From Saliniramus fredricksonii (GTDB lineage: Bacteria; Pseudomonadota; Alphaproteobacteria; Rhizobiales; Beijerinckiaceae): a stretch of DNA of 64,000 bases. Positions 63,677 to 64,000 of this stretch are shown here, in pieces. The stretch's first letter is position 1, and every line of letters starts with the position of its first letter. The position numbers were made by a program, and so were the translations under genes. The notes under the pieces were generated by a model. That model saw only the letters and a program-made list of their open reading frames with translations. It was not told the origin of the DNA and did no database searches. Location: positions 1 through 64,000 of the forward strand of contig NZ_FMBM01000001.1 in NCBI RefSeq assembly GCF_900094735.1. Direction: 5' to 3'.

Positions 63677-64000
63677 ATGACACCCACGACCCCGCCCACC
63701 AGATCACGCTTCCGGCTTTCTGCCGACACCCTCGCCATGACCGCGACGCTGGCAATGCTGACCTCGCTGGGGCCGCTTTCGACGGATATGTATCTGCCTG
63801 CCCTTCCCGCCATTGCCGAGGGGCTGGGCACCACCATTGCCGGGGCGCAACTCACGCTCTCGGCCTTCCTGCTGGGTTTCGCCCTGGGCCAATTCCTCTA
63901 CGGCCCGCTCTCCGACCGGATCGGGCGCCGCCCCGTGCTCGGTTTCGGGCTGGGGCTTTTTCTCGTGGCGACGCTGGCCTGTATCATTGCGCCGAATATC
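63677..64000 (+). CDS. Bcr/CflA-family drug exporter, cut by the window edge
   Basis: The first 108 codons of an MFS drug:H+ antiporter: ATLAMLTSLGPLSTDMYLPA then ALPAIAEGLG, with the MFS loop LYGPLSDRIGRRPVL between helices 2 and 3. The reading frame is open to the end of the window. It is divergent from azlC. Confidence 0.88.
   Translation, partial: MTPTTPPTRSRFRLSADTLAMTATLAMLTSLGPLSTDMYLPALPAIAEGLGTTIAGAQLTLSAFLLGFALGQFLYGPLSDRIGRRPVLGFGLGLFLVATLACIIAPNI

Overview
The window looks like a GC-rich alphaproteobacterial chromosome, most likely a salt-tolerant member of the Hyphomicrobiales. The pointers are ubiG divergent from lysC with ptsP next to lysC, an EI-Ntr type PtsP, NitT/TauT-type ABC transport, OpgH, AzlCD, and a fused glycine-to-betaine methyltransferase as an osmolyte gene. 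The family-level placement is inference from gene content.

Two regions differ sharply. Positions 1 to about 25,400 are accessory. They hold a broken IS256-type element; an IS256-type element split by an IS110/IS1111-type element; a rhodanese/FtrA pair; a 14-gene minus-strand operon (20587 down to 5887); and a three-deep transposon nest (IS256 inside IS110 inside IS1380, beside an IS3 scar). The region ends at a decayed large serine recombinase whose last codons lie inside a tRNA-Arg(ACG) gene. This looks like one boundary of a genomic island integrated at that tRNA. From 25,472 onward the content is ordinary chromosome.

The operon is the main find. It encodes an EctB-like diaminobutyrate aminotransferase, a lysine/ornithine-type N-monooxygenase, a free-standing methionyl-tRNA-synthetase-like (MetRS-like) enzyme, a free-standing cupin and a D-amino-acid-oxidase-type flavoenzyme. 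It also encodes a stand-alone adenylation domain, a carrier protein, a second flavin monooxygenase, a thioester-reductase-like/hydrolase fusion, two more hydrolases, a GNAT, a signal-less periplasmic-binding-protein fold and one protein I cannot place. N-hydroxylase plus MetRS-like plus cupin is the known signature of hydrazine (N-N bond) synthesis, as in the s56-p1 and triacsin pathways, where MetRS and cupin are fused. Here they are split, and the amine donor is predicted to be 2,4-diaminobutyrate. Oxidative release would then return aspartate semialdehyde, the substrate of the EctB-like enzyme, so the carrier could cycle.

The two IS110-type elements each carry a long 3' noncoding end. In it, two short guide segments match that element's own insertion site, and they differ between copies in step with the two target sites. 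I read this as two natural bridge RNA (seekRNA) genes with visible guide-target covariation.

The chromosomal part runs: histidine kinase and disulfide-type oxidoreductase; a NitT/TauT ABC transporter; MurU-like nucleotidyltransferase; omega-aminotransferase; glycine/sarcosine/dimethylglycine methyltransferase; a second MetRS-like protein coupled to an MFS transporter; a GAF/PAS/GGDEF/EAL protein; a DUF892 protein with a 26-bp tandem repeat at its end; OpgH; an ICMT-type methyltransferase with a type III PKS; housekeeping enzymes; copper-related proteins; acs with two RidA paralogues; an RluA-type pseudouridine synthase; ubiG; lysC; ptsP; azlCD; and the start of a Bcr/CflA exporter at the window edge.
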